A stretch of 46,965 nt of DNA from Pseudoramibacter faecis (GCF_036289405.1 NZ_JAYFFI010000016.1:1-46965), one strand, 5' to 3'. Shown: positions 7,856-17,037, counted from the stretch's first letter. Numbers and translations: made by a program. Notes: generated by a model from the letters alone, not told the origin.

Positions 7856-8315
7856 ATTTGGCCACCCTTTCTGTTAAAGAGGCATCTGCCGTCTCAAAGC
7901 AAATGATTCGATTCGCGGCATCCGCCGGATCCCGGCGCAGGTCAATGGCCGCCAGCGGTGCGTAGCCTTCATTGAGCAGCAGATCCGGCCATTCCACAAA
8001 GATCAGGGTTTCATCTGCCAGAAAATCCTCAAAGCCGATCTCCATCAACTCGTCCATATCCTCCAGCCGATACAGATCCATATGATACACCGCATCCTCA
8101 TCACGGCCGTATGCGTTCACCAGGGCAAAGGTCGGACTGGTCACCCGGACGTCAAGCCCAAGCCCCGATGCAATGCCCCGCATCAACGTGGTTTTGCCGG
8201 CGCCCAAATCCCCGGTGAGATACACCAGTCCGTTCCTGCCCGTCAGTGCGCGGCCCAGGACTTCGCCCAAATCGGCCGTCGCTTCCGGCGATGTGGTTTT
8301 AAAAAATTTTTCCAT
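7845..8315 (-). CDS. tsaE: tRNA threonylcarbamoyladenosine biosynthesis ATPase TsaE
   Basis: 156 residues, the normal length for this P-loop ATPase, which works with TsaB and TsaD to make the t6A base next to the anticodon of ANN-decoding tRNAs. The Walker A motif GDLGAGKTT (35-43), VTSPTF and HMDLYRL are diagnostic. TsaB and TsaD are not in the window. Its 3' end overlaps ispD, suggesting translational coupling. Confidence 0.94.
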   Translation of the reverse strand: MEKFFKTTSPEATADLGEVLGRALTGRNGLVYLTGDLGAGKTTLMRGIASGLGLDVRVTSPTFALVNAYGRDEDAVYHMDLYRLEDMDELMEIGFEDFLADETLIFVEWPDLLLNEGYAPLAAIDLRRDPADAANRIICFETADASLTERVAKFES

Positions 8316-8369
8316 AAACTCTCACGAAATTTTGATTCCCCGTTCTTTTCTCAAACAGAGCATTCTTTT

Positions 8370-8675
8370 TCACACGGCTTTGCCATCTGTCGGATCGTCT
8401 TCGTCGATCACCGTGTAATCTGCGTCCACCGTGTTGTGGCGGCCGCCATCCCCCGGCGGATCTTTGCGGCCGCTCGGTATGATAAACGACAAAGCGATAT
8501 AAACAGCGATCGCCGCCACCGTCGATGCCACATTGAGCACCCAGGGCAGCGTCACCACGACGAACACCAGCCGGATGAGCCAGGGAGAAATATCAAAGTA
8601 CTCTCCGAGCCCCTGACACACACCGGTCAAAACACCCTGCTCGCGGTTGCGGTGCAGCCCCTTGAAGCGGCGCAT
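8370..8675 (-). CDS. PspC-domain membrane protein
   Basis: 101 residues. Residues 1-67 match the PspC domain (GVLTGVCQGLGEYFDISPWLIRL pattern) with a hydrophobic stretch at about 33-67 that probably forms one or two membrane helices. The tail (68-101) is polar and acidic. PspC-domain proteins are linked to envelope stress responses. The ribosome binding site AGGAGTGA overlaps the stop codon of the aminotransferase gene, so the two are likely translated together. A specific role here is not evident. Confidence 0.85.
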   Translation of the reverse strand: MRRFKGLHRNREQGVLTGVCQGLGEYFDISPWLIRLVFVVVTLPWVLNVASTVAAIAVYIALSFIIPSGRKDPPGDGGRHNTVDADYTVIDEDDPTDGKAV

Positions 8676-8678
8676 GGG

Positions 8679-9896
8679 TCACTCCTGAATGTAGTGGCCC
8701 ATGAAGTGCCCGATGCGGCCCATGGTGTCCTTGAGCTGGATGGGACTCGGCAGAAATACGATGCGGAAATGATCGGGTTCCGGCCAGTTAAACCCGGAGC
8801 CCTGCACGATGAGTACCTTTTCCCGCTTGAGCAGATCCAGGGCAAACTGCACGTCATCAGTGATATTAAAGCGCGGCGTGTCGATCTTCACAAAAGCATA
8901 CATCGCGCCGTCGGGCTTCACACAGGACAGCCCCGGAATCGCGTTGATCCCTTCGTAAACAATGTCCCGCTGCTGGTGCAGTCGGCCTTCCGGCGCCACC
9001 AGATCCCCCACGCTTTGGTAGCCGCCCAGCGAGGTTTGAATCGCGTACTGCGCCGGCACGTTGGCACACAGCCGCATCGAGGTGAGAATGTCGATGCCCT
9101 CGATATAATCTCTGGCGTCGTCACGATTCCCGGAGAGCACCATCCACCCCACGCGAAAGCCCGGCACCCGGTGACTCTTGGAGAGCCCGTTGAGGGTGAC
9201 CACCAAGGTTTCGTCGGTCATATTGCCCAGATGATAAAAAGGCTTGTCGTCGTAGATAATGTGATCGTAAATTTCATCGGAAAAAATAATCAGATCATTT
9301 TCCACGGCAATCTTCACGATATCCTCAAGGATCTCCTTGGGATAGACCGCCCCGGTGGGGTTGTTCGGGTTGATGACGACAATGCCCTTGGTCTTCGGCG
9401 TGATCTTGGCGCGGATATCGTCGAGATCCGGATACCAATTGCTGGCTTCATCACACAAATAGTGCACCGGTTTGCCACCGGACAACGCTGTCGAGGCCGT
9501 CCACAGCGGATAGTCCGGCGTGGGGATGAGCATTTCGTCCCCGTCGTCGAGCAGTCCCTGCATGCACATGGTCACCAATTCGCTGGAGCCGTTGCCGATA
9601 TACACATCCTCTTCGGTGAGGTCCATGAGGCCTTCAGTTTGATAATACTGCACGATGGCCTTGCGCGCCGGAAACAGCCCCTTGGAATGACAATAGGGCT
9701 CGGAATCCTTTAAATGCAGGCGCACGTCGCGAATCACTTCGTCCGGGGCGTTCATCTGGAAGGACGGCGGGTTGCCGGTGTTGAGCATCACGATGTCGAT
9801 GCCGTCGCGCATCATCCGGTTGGCTTCCTCCACCACCGGTCCGCGAATATCGTAGCACACGTTGTCCAGCTTGTGGGATTTATAAAATTTTCTCAT
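8679..9896 (-). CDS. alaA: PLP-dependent alanine-type aminotransferase (AlaA/YfbQ-like)
   Basis: 405 residues, a class I/II fold-type I aminotransferase. The start (YDIRGPVVEEANRM), NPNNPTGAVY, the PLP-contacting Asp207 in FSDEIYD and the Schiff-base Lys240 in LSKSHRVPGFRVGW match E. coli AlaA, which interconverts pyruvate/glutamate and alanine/2-oxoglutarate. Full length and intact. Its end is coupled to pspC. The AlaA-type pattern is strong, but other 2-oxo acids may also be used. Confidence 0.85.
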   Translation of the reverse strand: MRKFYKSHKLDNVCYDIRGPVVEEANRMMRDGIDIVMLNTGNPPSFQMNAPDEVIRDVRLHLKDSEPYCHSKGLFPARKAIVQYYQTEGLMDLTEEDVYIGNGSSELVTMCMQGLLDDGDEMLIPTPDYPLWTASTALSGGKPVHYLCDEASNWYPDLDDIRAKITPKTKGIVVINPNNPTGAVYPKEILEDIVKIAVENDLIIFSDEIYDHIIYDDKPFYHLGNMTDETLVVTLNGLSKSHRVPGFRVGWMVLSGNRDDARDYIEGIDILTSMRLCANVPAQYAIQTSLGGYQSVGDLVAPEGRLHQQRDIVYEGINAIPGLSCVKPDGAMYAFVKIDTPRFNITDDVQFALDLLKREKVLIVQGSGFNWPEPDHFRIVFLPSPIQLKDTMGRIGHFMGHYIQE

Positions 9897-9993
9897 AATT
9901 GACTGACTTCTTTCTATAACGATCCTAATATGGTTCCATCTGGCTTTATTGGACGATTGTTCTGATCATTGATCTGCCTGCGATGCGCGCCGA

Positions 9994-10278
9994 TCACTCG
10001 CAAGGTTCGGCTTTGTTCATGCGGTCGATCACCCGGCGATAGCCCCGGCCGTGCTTGAGGCACTTGTTGACGCGGCTGATGGTGGCCGAGCTCGCGCCGG
10101 TGGCTTTTTCCACATCGATAAAGGTTTTGCCGGCTGCCAAAAGCTCGGCGATGGTCAGCCGATTGGCCATGTCCTCAATTTCCTTGATCGTGCACATGTC
10201 GTCAAGCAGATCATTTGCCATCTGCGCATCCTCTATCGATAAAAGCGCCTGCACCAGAGCCTCTCTTTTGACTTCCAT
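9994..10278 (-). CDS. YerC/YecD-family TrpR-related DNA-binding protein
   Basis: 94 residues resembling the Firmicute YerC/YecD family, a TrpR-like helix-turn-helix fold. The pattern DLCTIKEIxxMxxRLxVAxLL, the recognition helix around TGASSATISRVNKCL and HGRGYRxVI are characteristic. Members are thought to be transcription regulators but most have no known target. The ATG follows AGAGGTAAG. It lies upstream of alaA in the same direction with a 97-base gap, so linkage to that operon is only possible. Confidence 0.88.
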   Translation of the reverse strand: MEVKREALVQALLSIEDAQMANDLLDDMCTIKEIEDMANRLTIAELLAAGKTFIDVEKATGASSATISRVNKCLKHGRGYRRVIDRMNKAEPCE

Positions 10279-10387
10279 AAACTTACCTCTGTTTCTTCAC
10301 AATTAAAAATATTTACTATTATACCACTTCACTGTCACAAGTTAAACCGTTTTTCTCTGGATTTGTCGTGGGAATGCCCCGGCCTTA

Positions 10388-10396
10388 TGTTATAAT
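10388..10396 (+). promoter_or_regulatory. extended -10 promoter of cysS-mrnC
   Basis: TGTTATAAT fits the extended -10 consensus; no good -35 stands 17 bases upstream. The resulting leader would be about 115 bases. I looked for a T-box (specifier stem and the AGGGTGG-type antiterminator core) and did not see one. Confidence 0.45.
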
Positions 10397-10516
10397 AAAA
10401 AAAATTCAGCCGCCGAACGCGCTGGTGCTCATCCGCCGCGCATCAGGCTGACGATCGGCGCTGCCTCGGCAAGCGTTTGCCCGCTGCGCCTTCGAATTTA
10501 TTTTTAGGAGCACTCA

Positions 10517-11914
10517 ATGAAATTATACAACACGATGACCCAACGAAAGGAAACTTTCGTGCCCATCGAGCCGGGCAAGGTCCGCATGTATTCCTGCGGG
10601 CCCACGGTCTACAATTATTTTCACATCGGCAACGCCCGCCCCTTCATCGTTTTTGACGTGCTGCGCCGCTTTCTCGAATACATCGGCTACGATGTGACCT
10701 TCGTGCAGAATTTCACCGACGTGGACGACAAAATCATTCACCGCAGCCACGAAGAAAACTGCACCGCCAGGGAGATCGCCGATAAATACATCGCCGAATA
10801 TTTCAAGGATGCCGACGCCCTGGGCATTCACCGCGCGACGGTGCATCCCCGGGTCTCCGACACGATGCCGGAGATCATCGCGATGGTCAAGACCCTCGAA
10901 GACAAGGGCCTGGCCTATAACATCGGCGGCAATGTGTATTACGCGGTGGACCGCTTCCCGGATTACGGCAAGCTCTCGGGGCAAAACGTCGCCGATCTCG
11001 AGGCCGGCGCCCGCATCGACGTCAACGATGAAAAGCACAGCCCTCTCGACTTCGCCCTGTGGAAGAAGGCCAAGCCGGGCGAGCCCTATTGGGACAGCCC
11101 CTGGGGCCAGGGCCGGCCGGGCTGGCACATCGAATGCTCGGCCATGAGCCGCAAATTTCTGGGGGAAACCATCGATATCCACGGCGGCGGCCAGGATCTG
11201 ATCTTTCCCCACCACGAAAACGAGATCGCCCAGTCCGAAGGAAGCTGCGGCTGCGAATTCGCCCGTTACTGGGTGCATAACGGCTACATCAACATCAACA
11301 ACGAAAAAATGTCCAAGTCCAAGGGCAATTTCTTCACCGTTCGAGACATTGCTGCCAAATACGACCTCGAGGCGGTGCGCATGTTCATGCTGATGGCCCA
11401 CTACCGCAGCCCGGTCAACTTCTCCGACGCGCTTTTGGCCTCGGCGCAAAACGCCCTCGAGCGCCTTTACAACGCGAAGAACCAGATGATTTATCTGACG
11501 GACCACACCAAAAACCGCAAGCCCTCCCCCGACGAAGCCGCCTGGATCCAAGGCCTTGCCCAATACAAAGACGGCTTTATCGCCGCGATGAACGACGACC
11601 TCAATACTGCCGACGCCATCGCCGCCATGTTTGAGCTGGTGCGCGCGGCCAACACCGCCCTGTCAGAAGCCTCGCCCAGAAGCGCCGTCACTGCCGCCCT
11701 CGGGCTTTTCCGGGAGCTTGCCGGCGTGATCGGCCTGGCCGAAAAGGAACCGGACAGCAATCTCGAAAGCAAAGTGGAGGCGCTCATTGACGAGCGGCAG
11801 GCCGCTCGCAGGGCCAAAGACTTTGCCCGTGCCGACGCCATCCGCAACGAGCTTGCCGCCCGCGGCATCGTTCTGGAGGATACCCGGGAAGGTGTCAAAT
11901 GGCACAAGGTGTAA
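10517..11914 (+). CDS. cysS: cysteinyl-tRNA synthetase
   Basis: 465 residues, the expected length. This class I aminoacyl-tRNA synthetase charges tRNA-Cys. It shows the HIGN signature (36-39), the KMSKS loop (in EKMSKSKGNF) and the zinc/cysteine-binding residues Cys27 (SCGPTV), the Cys of WHIECSAM and the HHENEIAQSE segment. The ATG follows AGGAG. Its 3' end overlaps mrnC by 16 bases, the usual Firmicute arrangement. Confidence 0.97.
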   Translation: MKLYNTMTQRKETFVPIEPGKVRMYSCGPTVYNYFHIGNARPFIVFDVLRRFLEYIGYDVTFVQNFTDVDDKIIHRSHEENCTAREIADKYIAEYFKDADALGIHRATVHPRVSDTMPEIIAMVKTLEDKGLAYNIGGNVYYAVDRFPDYGKLSGQNVADLEAGARIDVNDEKHSPLDFALWKKAKPGEPYWDSPWGQGRPGWHIECSAMSRKFLGETIDIHGGGQDLIFPHHENEIAQSEGSCGCEFARYWVHNGYININNEKMSKSKGNFFTVRDIAAKYDLEAVRMFMLMAHYRSPVNFSDALLASAQNALERLYNAKNQMIYLTDHTKNRKPSPDEAAWIQGLAQYKDGFIAAMNDDLNTADAIAAMFELVRAANTALSEASPRSAVTAALGLFRELAGVIGLAEKEPDSNLESKVEALIDERQAARRAKDFARADAIRNELAARGIVLEDTREGVKWHKV

Positions 11915-12354
11915 GCGAGAGAACCGATATCGCGGCGCACCTCACTCGGATTTACGCCCCCGAAGAGGCCCGCCGGCTGAGTCCATTAACCCTGGCCTAT
12001 ATCGGCGACGCGGTCTATTCGGATTATATCCGCCGCTACCTGATCGCCCGGGGCCTGCAAAACGTCAACCACCTGACCCGTCTGGCGGCGCGCTATGTGC
12101 GGGCCAGCGCCCAGGCCGCGGCCATCCGCCAGCTGCTGCCGATTCTAACCGAGTCGGAACAGGATCTGATCCGCCGGGGGCGCAACACCAAGAGCATTCC
12201 CCCGAAGCATGCGGATAAGATGGATTACCGCTATGCCACGGGACTTGAGGCGCTCTTCGGCTACTTGAGTCTCACCGGCGACACCGCGCGGGAACGCGAG
12301 CTGATGGCGCGCACCATCCACGCGACGGAAGCCGTTTGGGGAAAGCCATCATAG
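11899..12354 (+). CDS. mrnC: Mini-ribonuclease III
   Basis: 151 residues. Mini-III is an RNase III catalytic domain without the dsRNA-binding domain; it matures 23S rRNA ends. The catalytic signature LAYIGDAVYSDYIR (Asp37), NVNHLTRLAARYVRA, RGRNTKSIPP and YRYATGLEALFGYL are all present. The start lies inside the end of cysS, and a terminator follows 9 bases after the stop. Confidence 0.95.
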   Translation: MAQGVSERTDIAAHLTRIYAPEEARRLSPLTLAYIGDAVYSDYIRRYLIARGLQNVNHLTRLAARYVRASAQAAAIRQLLPILTESEQDLIRRGRNTKSIPPKHADKMDYRYATGLEALFGYLSLTGDTARERELMARTIHATEAVWGKPS

Positions 12355-12363
12355 ATCATACGC

Positions 12364-12393
12364 AAAAAAACATCTCTTTTGAGATGTTTTTTT
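12364..12393. terminator. bidirectional terminator between mrnC and the CoA-transferase operon
   Basis: A perfect 13-bp inverted repeat (12364-12376 with 12381-12393) around a TTTT loop. The stem is seven A:T pairs outside and CATCTC inside, giving T runs on both strands, so it can end cysS-mrnC from the left and the CoA-transferase operon from the right. Confidence 0.85.
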
Positions 12394-12400
12394 GTACAAC

Positions 12401-12523
12401 CTATATGCCGATTATTTTAATTCGATCAATAACACTGATGATATCATCCTCTAACTCTTTTTCATAGACGCTGTGAGCAAACAATCGGGCCACGCAACAC
12501 CAAACCTCAGAAAAAATCAACAT
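12401..12523 (-). CDS. possible 40-residue small protein at the end of the CoA-transferase operon
   Basis: An open frame of 40 codons starts 2 bases after the CoA-transferase stop and ends just before the terminator. It begins MLIFSEVWCCVARL and ends in a charged, helix-like segment (EKELEDDIISVIDRIK). The codons look coding-like, but there is no good ribosome binding site and I recognise no family. It may be a translationally coupled small protein or the leftover end of a lost gene. Confidence 0.25.
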   Translation of the reverse strand: MLIFSEVWCCVARLFAHSVYEKELEDDIISVIDRIKIIGI

Positions 12524-12525
12524 CT

Positions 12526-13722
12526 TTAGATCACAGCATCTTTCTGCAATTTCTTAATCTTTTCCTCTGAGTATCCCACAAGATCAGTCAAGACCTCTTT
12601 GGTATTTTCGCCCAGAATCGGTGCCGAGAAGCGAACTTCATCTTCGCTGCCATGGAATTTGATTGGTGTGCCCGGGATTCGGATGTTCTCTCCGATTCCA
12701 TGGTCATGCACTGCCCAGAGCATATTCCGACTCTTAACCAGCTCTGACTCGCAGACCTGCTGCATGTTTTTGATCCGCCCGAAAGGAATCCCTGCCCCGA
12801 CGATCTGCTCTTCAACTTCACCGACTGTAAATCTTTCCGACCAGGATACGATTTCTTTCTTCAGTTCTGCACAATTAGCTAAACGCTGGGCATTCGAATT
12901 GTAACGTTCATCTTCTGCCAATTCTGGTTTCTCCATTACCTCACAGAGTCGTTTCCAAAATTTGTCTGTTCCGCATGCCATTACAAATTCCCCATCCTCG
13001 GCCGGGAAGGAATCAAATGGCGCGATACTCGGATCCCGATTCCCGGATGGGCCTATCACGTTGTCATTGACCGTATACTCTACCACACCGCTTTCCAGTA
13101 TCGAAAAGATTGTATCAACCATCGATACATCCAAGCGGCGCCCCATTCCTGTTTTTTGTTTTTGGTAAAGAGCCATAATTATTCCCAAAGCAAGATAGGT
13201 CCCGGAGTAATTATCCGCGATCGCCGGCCCCACCTTCACCGGCTCGCCGGGGAAGCCCGTCATGCTGATCATACCGCCTTCCGCCTGTGCCACAACATCA
13301 TAGCAGGGCAGCTTCGCCATTGGCCCTTCCAACCCGAATCCGGAAATAGAGGCATAGATCAGACCCGGATTAACCTCCTTAAGCACCTCGTAGCCCAGTC
13401 CCAGTTTTTCCATTGTATCCACGCGGAAATTTTCACAAACTACGTCGATCTTTCTGACCAAATCCTTAAATATTTCCTTTCCTTCCTCCGATTTCAGATT
13501 AAGGGTAATTCCTTTTTTATTGCGGTTGATATAGCCGAAATATCCGCTGGCGCCGTTGCGAAGTGGCGACCAGTCCCTGGTCTGGTCGCCCCTTCCGGGA
13601 ACCTCTACCTTGATGACATCCGCACCATGATCGGCCAGATGCATGGTTGCAAACGGTCCGCTGTAAGCCTGGGTCAGATCCAATACCTTTACGCCCGCCA
13701 AAGGTTTCTCTACGTAAGTCAT
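12526..13722 (-). CDS. CaiB/BaiF-type (class III) CoA-transferase
   Basis: 398 residues, a formyl-CoA/carnitine CoA-transferase family enzyme that moves CoA between carboxylic acids. The N-terminal Rossmann segment (LAGVKVLDLTQAYSGPFATM), ADVIKVE, the NLKSEEGKEI region and the catalytic Asp142 in CYDVVAQAEGG are present, as is the C-terminal HGIGENIRIPGTPIKF. The start overlaps the YitT stop by 4 bases (ATGA), tying it to the 2-oxoacid:ferredoxin oxidoreductase operon. It could activate the imported substrate or recycle the acyl-CoA product; the acid is unknown. Confidence 0.9.
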   Translation of the reverse strand: MTYVEKPLAGVKVLDLTQAYSGPFATMHLADHGADVIKVEVPGRGDQTRDWSPLRNGASGYFGYINRNKKGITLNLKSEEGKEIFKDLVRKIDVVCENFRVDTMEKLGLGYEVLKEVNPGLIYASISGFGLEGPMAKLPCYDVVAQAEGGMISMTGFPGEPVKVGPAIADNYSGTYLALGIIMALYQKQKTGMGRRLDVSMVDTIFSILESGVVEYTVNDNVIGPSGNRDPSIAPFDSFPAEDGEFVMACGTDKFWKRLCEVMEKPELAEDERYNSNAQRLANCAELKKEIVSWSERFTVGEVEEQIVGAGIPFGRIKNMQQVCESELVKSRNMLWAVHDHGIGENIRIPGTPIKFHGSEDEVRFSAPILGENTKEVLTDLVGYSEEKIKKLQKDAVI

Positions 13723-14636
13723 GATTTTTTACTCTCCTTTAATTCCTTCGCTCGCCGCGTATCAGGAGCAACGCCTGTCTGGTCTTCCCTATCTGTTTGT
13801 GGCGCTGCCGCGAGATTTTTATAAAACCTGCCAAAGGCATGATCCGCATAAAATGCTAGGCAGGTGGCCTTCTGATCCGTTGCTTCTACAGCATGCTGAA
13901 TTTTGCTGATATCCTGTTTTCTGGCTACCACAATGACTTTCTCCGAATCCTCCGCGATCACATCTCCATTTACCGCTCCATGAATCTCATTAACGATCTC
14001 GGAAACCTTCTCAGAACAGATCACCGCTATGCTCTGCACCTTGCCGCTGTACATCACCAGGTTGATCACGACGACACACACGTACAGGTCTATCAGTGAA
14101 TAAAGCAGAAGATCCCAATCCTTAAGGAAAAAGGAACCGATCGTGATAATGATAAAATCGCCCACCATCAGAATATTTCCCATCGGAATATCCGGCCGTT
14201 TATGATTGACAATGTGCCCGATAATCGTTGTTCCGCCAGTGCTGCCGCCAGCGTCTAAAAGCATGCCAAGGCCCACGCCCATCACAACGCCGCCAAAAAT
14301 TGACGCCAACAAAACATTATTGGTAAAAGCGGGCAAAAACGCTAACCCATCCATCATCAGGGAATTAAGCAGTACCGTCAGGCCGGTATAAATCAAAATT
14401 CTTTTCCCCAATATGACCGTAGCCCAAATGACCAGCGGAATATTGACGATCAGGTTCAACATTCCAATCGGAAAACCCGTGAGGGCTTTGACGACGACCC
14501 CGATTCCTGTGACCGATCCGGGAATGATATGTGCCGGATCAATAAACAGCACAACCGAGAGCGAGTAGATAAAGCATCCTATCATTATTTTAAAGATGTT
14601 TTTTAATTCGTTTCTCAAAAACGTCTTATCTTTCAT
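13719..14636 (-). CDS. YitT-family membrane protein (DUF161 + DUF2179)
   Basis: 305 residues. Five or six hydrophobic segments between about 15 and 200, including GSVTGIGVVVKALTGFPIG and DAGGSTGGTTIIG, match the YitT transmembrane module. Residues about 205-280 form the cytosolic DUF2179 domain ending in a HAFGRFY motif. The transport role of this family is not established. Its place between the oxidoreductase gamma subunit (30-base gap) and the CoA-transferase (4-base overlap) suggests it belongs to the pathway, perhaps exporting a product. Confidence 0.9.
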   Translation of the reverse strand: MKDKTFLRNELKNIFKIMIGCFIYSLSVVLFIDPAHIIPGSVTGIGVVVKALTGFPIGMLNLIVNIPLVIWATVILGKRILIYTGLTVLLNSLMMDGLAFLPAFTNNVLLASIFGGVVMGVGLGMLLDAGGSTGGTTIIGHIVNHKRPDIPMGNILMVGDFIIITIGSFFLKDWDLLLYSLIDLYVCVVVINLVMYSGKVQSIAVICSEKVSEIVNEIHGAVNGDVIAEDSEKVIVVARKQDISKIQHAVEATDQKATCLAFYADHAFGRFYKNLAAAPQTDREDQTGVAPDTRRAKELKESKKS

Positions 14637-14666
14637 ATCCCGTTCTTCCCCGCCTGCTCCTGTTCT

Positions 14667-15200
14667 TTATTTGATCTTTATCGCCCGATCGTATCCGCCC
14701 TTAAAGCATTCATAGTTGCCTTTAAACTTTTTATTCAGACAACCGAGCAATAGTTCCTCGTTTGACACATCAATCAGGTCACAGCCTTTTGCCATGGCCC
14801 CAAGCAAAGCCAGGTTTGCCCCACGCGCATTGCCGACTGATTCCGTTACCGCCTGCGTGTCAATTCCAAGCACCTTCACATTATCCGGATATTGCCGCTC
14901 GCCAAACAGCGTCGTGTTGACAACCACCAGTCCGCCATCTCTGAGCTGGTCACAATAGGTGTCATAGGCATGCTCTGTCATGCAGCACAAGATATCCAGA
15001 CGGTCCGGGTAAGGACTTCCAATCGTTTCTTCTCCATCTTCCACAACCACTCTGCAAAGTGCGCTACCTCCGCGCATCTCTGCGGAATATTCACTTGTCC
15101 AGCACACATTTTTGCCTTCTTCCGCAGCGATCTGGATAAGCATTTTTCCAGCCGTTAAGACGCCCTGGCCACCGATACCGGCAAACATTACATCAGCCAT
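14667..15200 (-). CDS. 2-oxoacid:ferredoxin oxidoreductase, gamma subunit (KorC-like)
   Basis: 177 residues with the gamma-domain signature FAGIGGQGVLTAGKML at the start, then TSEYSAEMRGGSALCRV, typical of KorC/VorC subunits that help bind CoA. Length is normal for a separate gamma subunit. The start overlaps the beta stop by one base (TAATG). With delta, alpha and beta upstream it completes a four-subunit enzyme oxidising a 2-oxo acid to acyl-CoA, CO2 and reduced ferredoxin. The substrate is not set by sequence. Confidence 0.92.
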   Translation of the reverse strand: MADVMFAGIGGQGVLTAGKMLIQIAAEEGKNVCWTSEYSAEMRGGSALCRVVVEDGEETIGSPYPDRLDILCCMTEHAYDTYCDQLRDGGLVVVNTTLFGERQYPDNVKVLGIDTQAVTESVGNARGANLALLGAMAKGCDLIDVSNEELLLGCLNKKFKGNYECFKGGYDRAIKIK

Positions 15201-15943
15201 TATCTATTTCCTCCATTATCCACATAGATTTTCACCGGGAAAATTTTTTCGTTTTCATTTTTGACTTTCGCCATTGCGTCAACAGGACTGAGTTTCCAAT
15301 TTGTCGGACATGTCGAAAGGACTTCGATGATTGAAAATCCTTTCTTATCCCGTTGATATTCAAATCCCTTTTTAATCATTTTCTTAGTCTCATTGATGTG
15401 CTTTGGATCATAGAGGCCCCCCCTTGCCGCATAGGCAATATCGTAATTAGAGATAATGTTTAGCATGTCAAAAGGCTTACCGTTGATGTCTTTGTCGCGT
15501 CCCTTTTTTGATGAAACCGTCTTGTCCCCGATCAATGTGGTCGCTGGACACATCTGACCTCCGGTCATCCCAAAAATACCGTTGTTGACGACGATCATCG
15601 TGATCGGGATATCCCTCTCCGCTGCAAAACAAGTCTCTGACAAGCCGATCACATAGGAGCATCCATCACCGGCATGAACATAGACATTCGCATCGGGAAG
15701 GATTTTTTTAATCCCGGTCGCCACGGCGGCGCATCTGCCGTGAGGACCTGCAATCCCATCAACATTCAACGCATCAATCGACCAGTAGGCACAGGCAATG
15801 TCCACCACCTGAACCGTTTTCTTTGCCAAACCAAGTTCCTCACAGCACTCTGCAATCAATCTTTGGATGATTCCGTGGCCACAGCCGCCGCACCAGCCAA
15901 CCTGCCGTCCAATCATTGCTGGTTTTTTTCTTGCAATTGCCAC
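15200..15943 (-). CDS. 2-oxoacid:ferredoxin oxidoreductase, beta subunit (KorB-like)
   Basis: 247 residues from the GTG at 15941-15943, which follows a GGGGGTG site inside the end of the alpha gene; an upstream in-frame start at 15985 has a less family-like extension. This thiamine-diphosphate-binding subunit has the CxxC pair in GWCGGCGHG, GDGCSYVIG and VVNNGIFGMTGGQMCPAT, matching KorB. Iron-sulfur ligands appear complete. Its alpha partner is frameshifted, so the complex may not form in this strain. Confidence 0.92.
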   Translation of the reverse strand: MAIARKKPAMIGRQVGWCGGCGHGIIQRLIAECCEELGLAKKTVQVVDIACAYWSIDALNVDGIAGPHGRCAAVATGIKKILPDANVYVHAGDGCSYVIGLSETCFAAERDIPITMIVVNNGIFGMTGGQMCPATTLIGDKTVSSKKGRDKDINGKPFDMLNIISNYDIAYAARGGLYDPKHINETKKMIKKGFEYQRDKKGFSIIEVLSTCPTNWKLSPVDAMAKVKNENEKIFPVKIYVDNGGNR

Positions 15944-15944
15944 T

Positions 15945-17037
15945 TTAAAGCACCCCCAGTTCTTTCTCGTTGCCAGCGAGCACACTTTTGCAATACGTCA
16001 CCAATTCGGTTGTCTTTGCAACATATTTGCTGGTCAGGTATCCATAGACCGGATACTGGCATTTCGTCGCAAGCATCAGATCCTGGCCCATCTGTGCCGA
16101 AAGGCTCATCTCAACGGTCACAAAGCCTTTCAAACCTTCCGGAAGGTCCGCAAATGCTTTTTTAAGATACGGCCAGCAAGAAATCGGCCGGATCAACCCC
16201 AGCTTTATTCCCTGCGCCCTTGCCTGGCGAACGGCGGACTGACAAACTCTTGATGAGATACCGCAGGCAACCAGGATTAACTCCGCATCTTCTGTCTGCA
16301 CGCTTTCCCATCGCTGCTCCGCATCATGCATCGCGGCAAATTTATCGCGCATCATCTGGTCATATGCGTCATCATCCATGGACCGGTCTAGATTTGTAAC
16401 CTTTACCTTTGGCTCCTCTGCCTTTTTATAAGATTTAATGGCCCAATCAAATTTGGTCTTATCGTGCTCTTTCGCCTCCGGAAACACCACCTTTTCGATC
16501 ATCTGGCTGATCCCGCCGTCACTTAGCAGGATAACCACGGTCCGATATTTTTCTGCCAGATCAAAGGCGAGATAGGTCAGATCCGCGCATTCCTGAACAG
16601 AAGCCGGATATAAAACGATCTGTCTGGAATCCCCATGGCCGCCGCCTTTTGTAGCCAGCCAATAAGAATCCTGACCTTCTGTGATTTCGCCATCGCCGAC
16701 CCCGTAGCGCATCACGTCCGCAATGACCGCCGGCAGCCGGCAGGTTATAAGAAGAAAGATAGGAAATTCCCTCCTGCTTGAGATCGTATCCTGGGCCGGA
16801 TGAACTGGACATAACCCTTTCCCCACAGGCCGCCGCCCCCCAAAGCATGCTCATGCTGGCGATCTCGCTTTCTCCCTGGATGAACGTGCCGCCTCTATCG
16901 GCCATATGGGCTGACATATATTCCAAAATCTCGCTTTGTGGCGTAATCGGATACCCGGCATAAAACCGACAGCCTGCACGCAGCGCCGCTTCCGCGATCG
17001 CCTCGTTTCCCTTCATCAATTTATAATCTCTGCTCAT
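15945..17037 (-). pseudogene. 2-oxoacid:ferredoxin oxidoreductase alpha subunit (KorA-like), broken by a 7-bp duplication
   Basis: The 5' frame (from 17037) reads KorA-like through ITPQSEILEY, FIQGESEIAS and SSSSGPGYDLKQEGISYLSSYNLPA and then loses homology. The sequence resumes in another frame with VIADVMRYGVGDGEI and continues to the C terminus at 15945. The switch lies exactly at a tandem duplication of seven bases (16730-16743). Removing one copy gives an uninterrupted 361-residue protein, normal for an alpha subunit binding pyrophosphate and the 2-oxo acid. No other lesion is visible, so the change looks recent or reversible. A sequencing error is unlikely for an exact 7-base duplication but possible for an assembly fault. 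It sits between ferredoxin (18 bases) and beta. Confidence 0.88.
16730..16743. repeat. 7-bp tandem duplication disrupting the alpha-subunit gene
   Basis: CCGGCAG occurs twice in a row on the plus strand (16730-16736, 16737-16743). On the coding strand this is CTGCCGG twice; one copy restores ...NLPAVIADV... in frame. Slippage between the copies could switch the gene on and off. Confidence 0.9.

Noticed and set aside
8082..9713. 543-codon plus-strand open frame
   Set aside because: Antisense to tsaE, pspC and alaA, all clearly real; composition (His, Arg, Gly, Gln) is that of an antisense shadow.
10397..10516. T-box riboswitch before cysS
   Set aside because: The leader lacks the conserved antiterminator core and no terminator/antiterminator pair is evident.
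10523..11563. 346-codon minus-strand open frame
   Set aside because: Antisense to cysS, whose signatures are complete.
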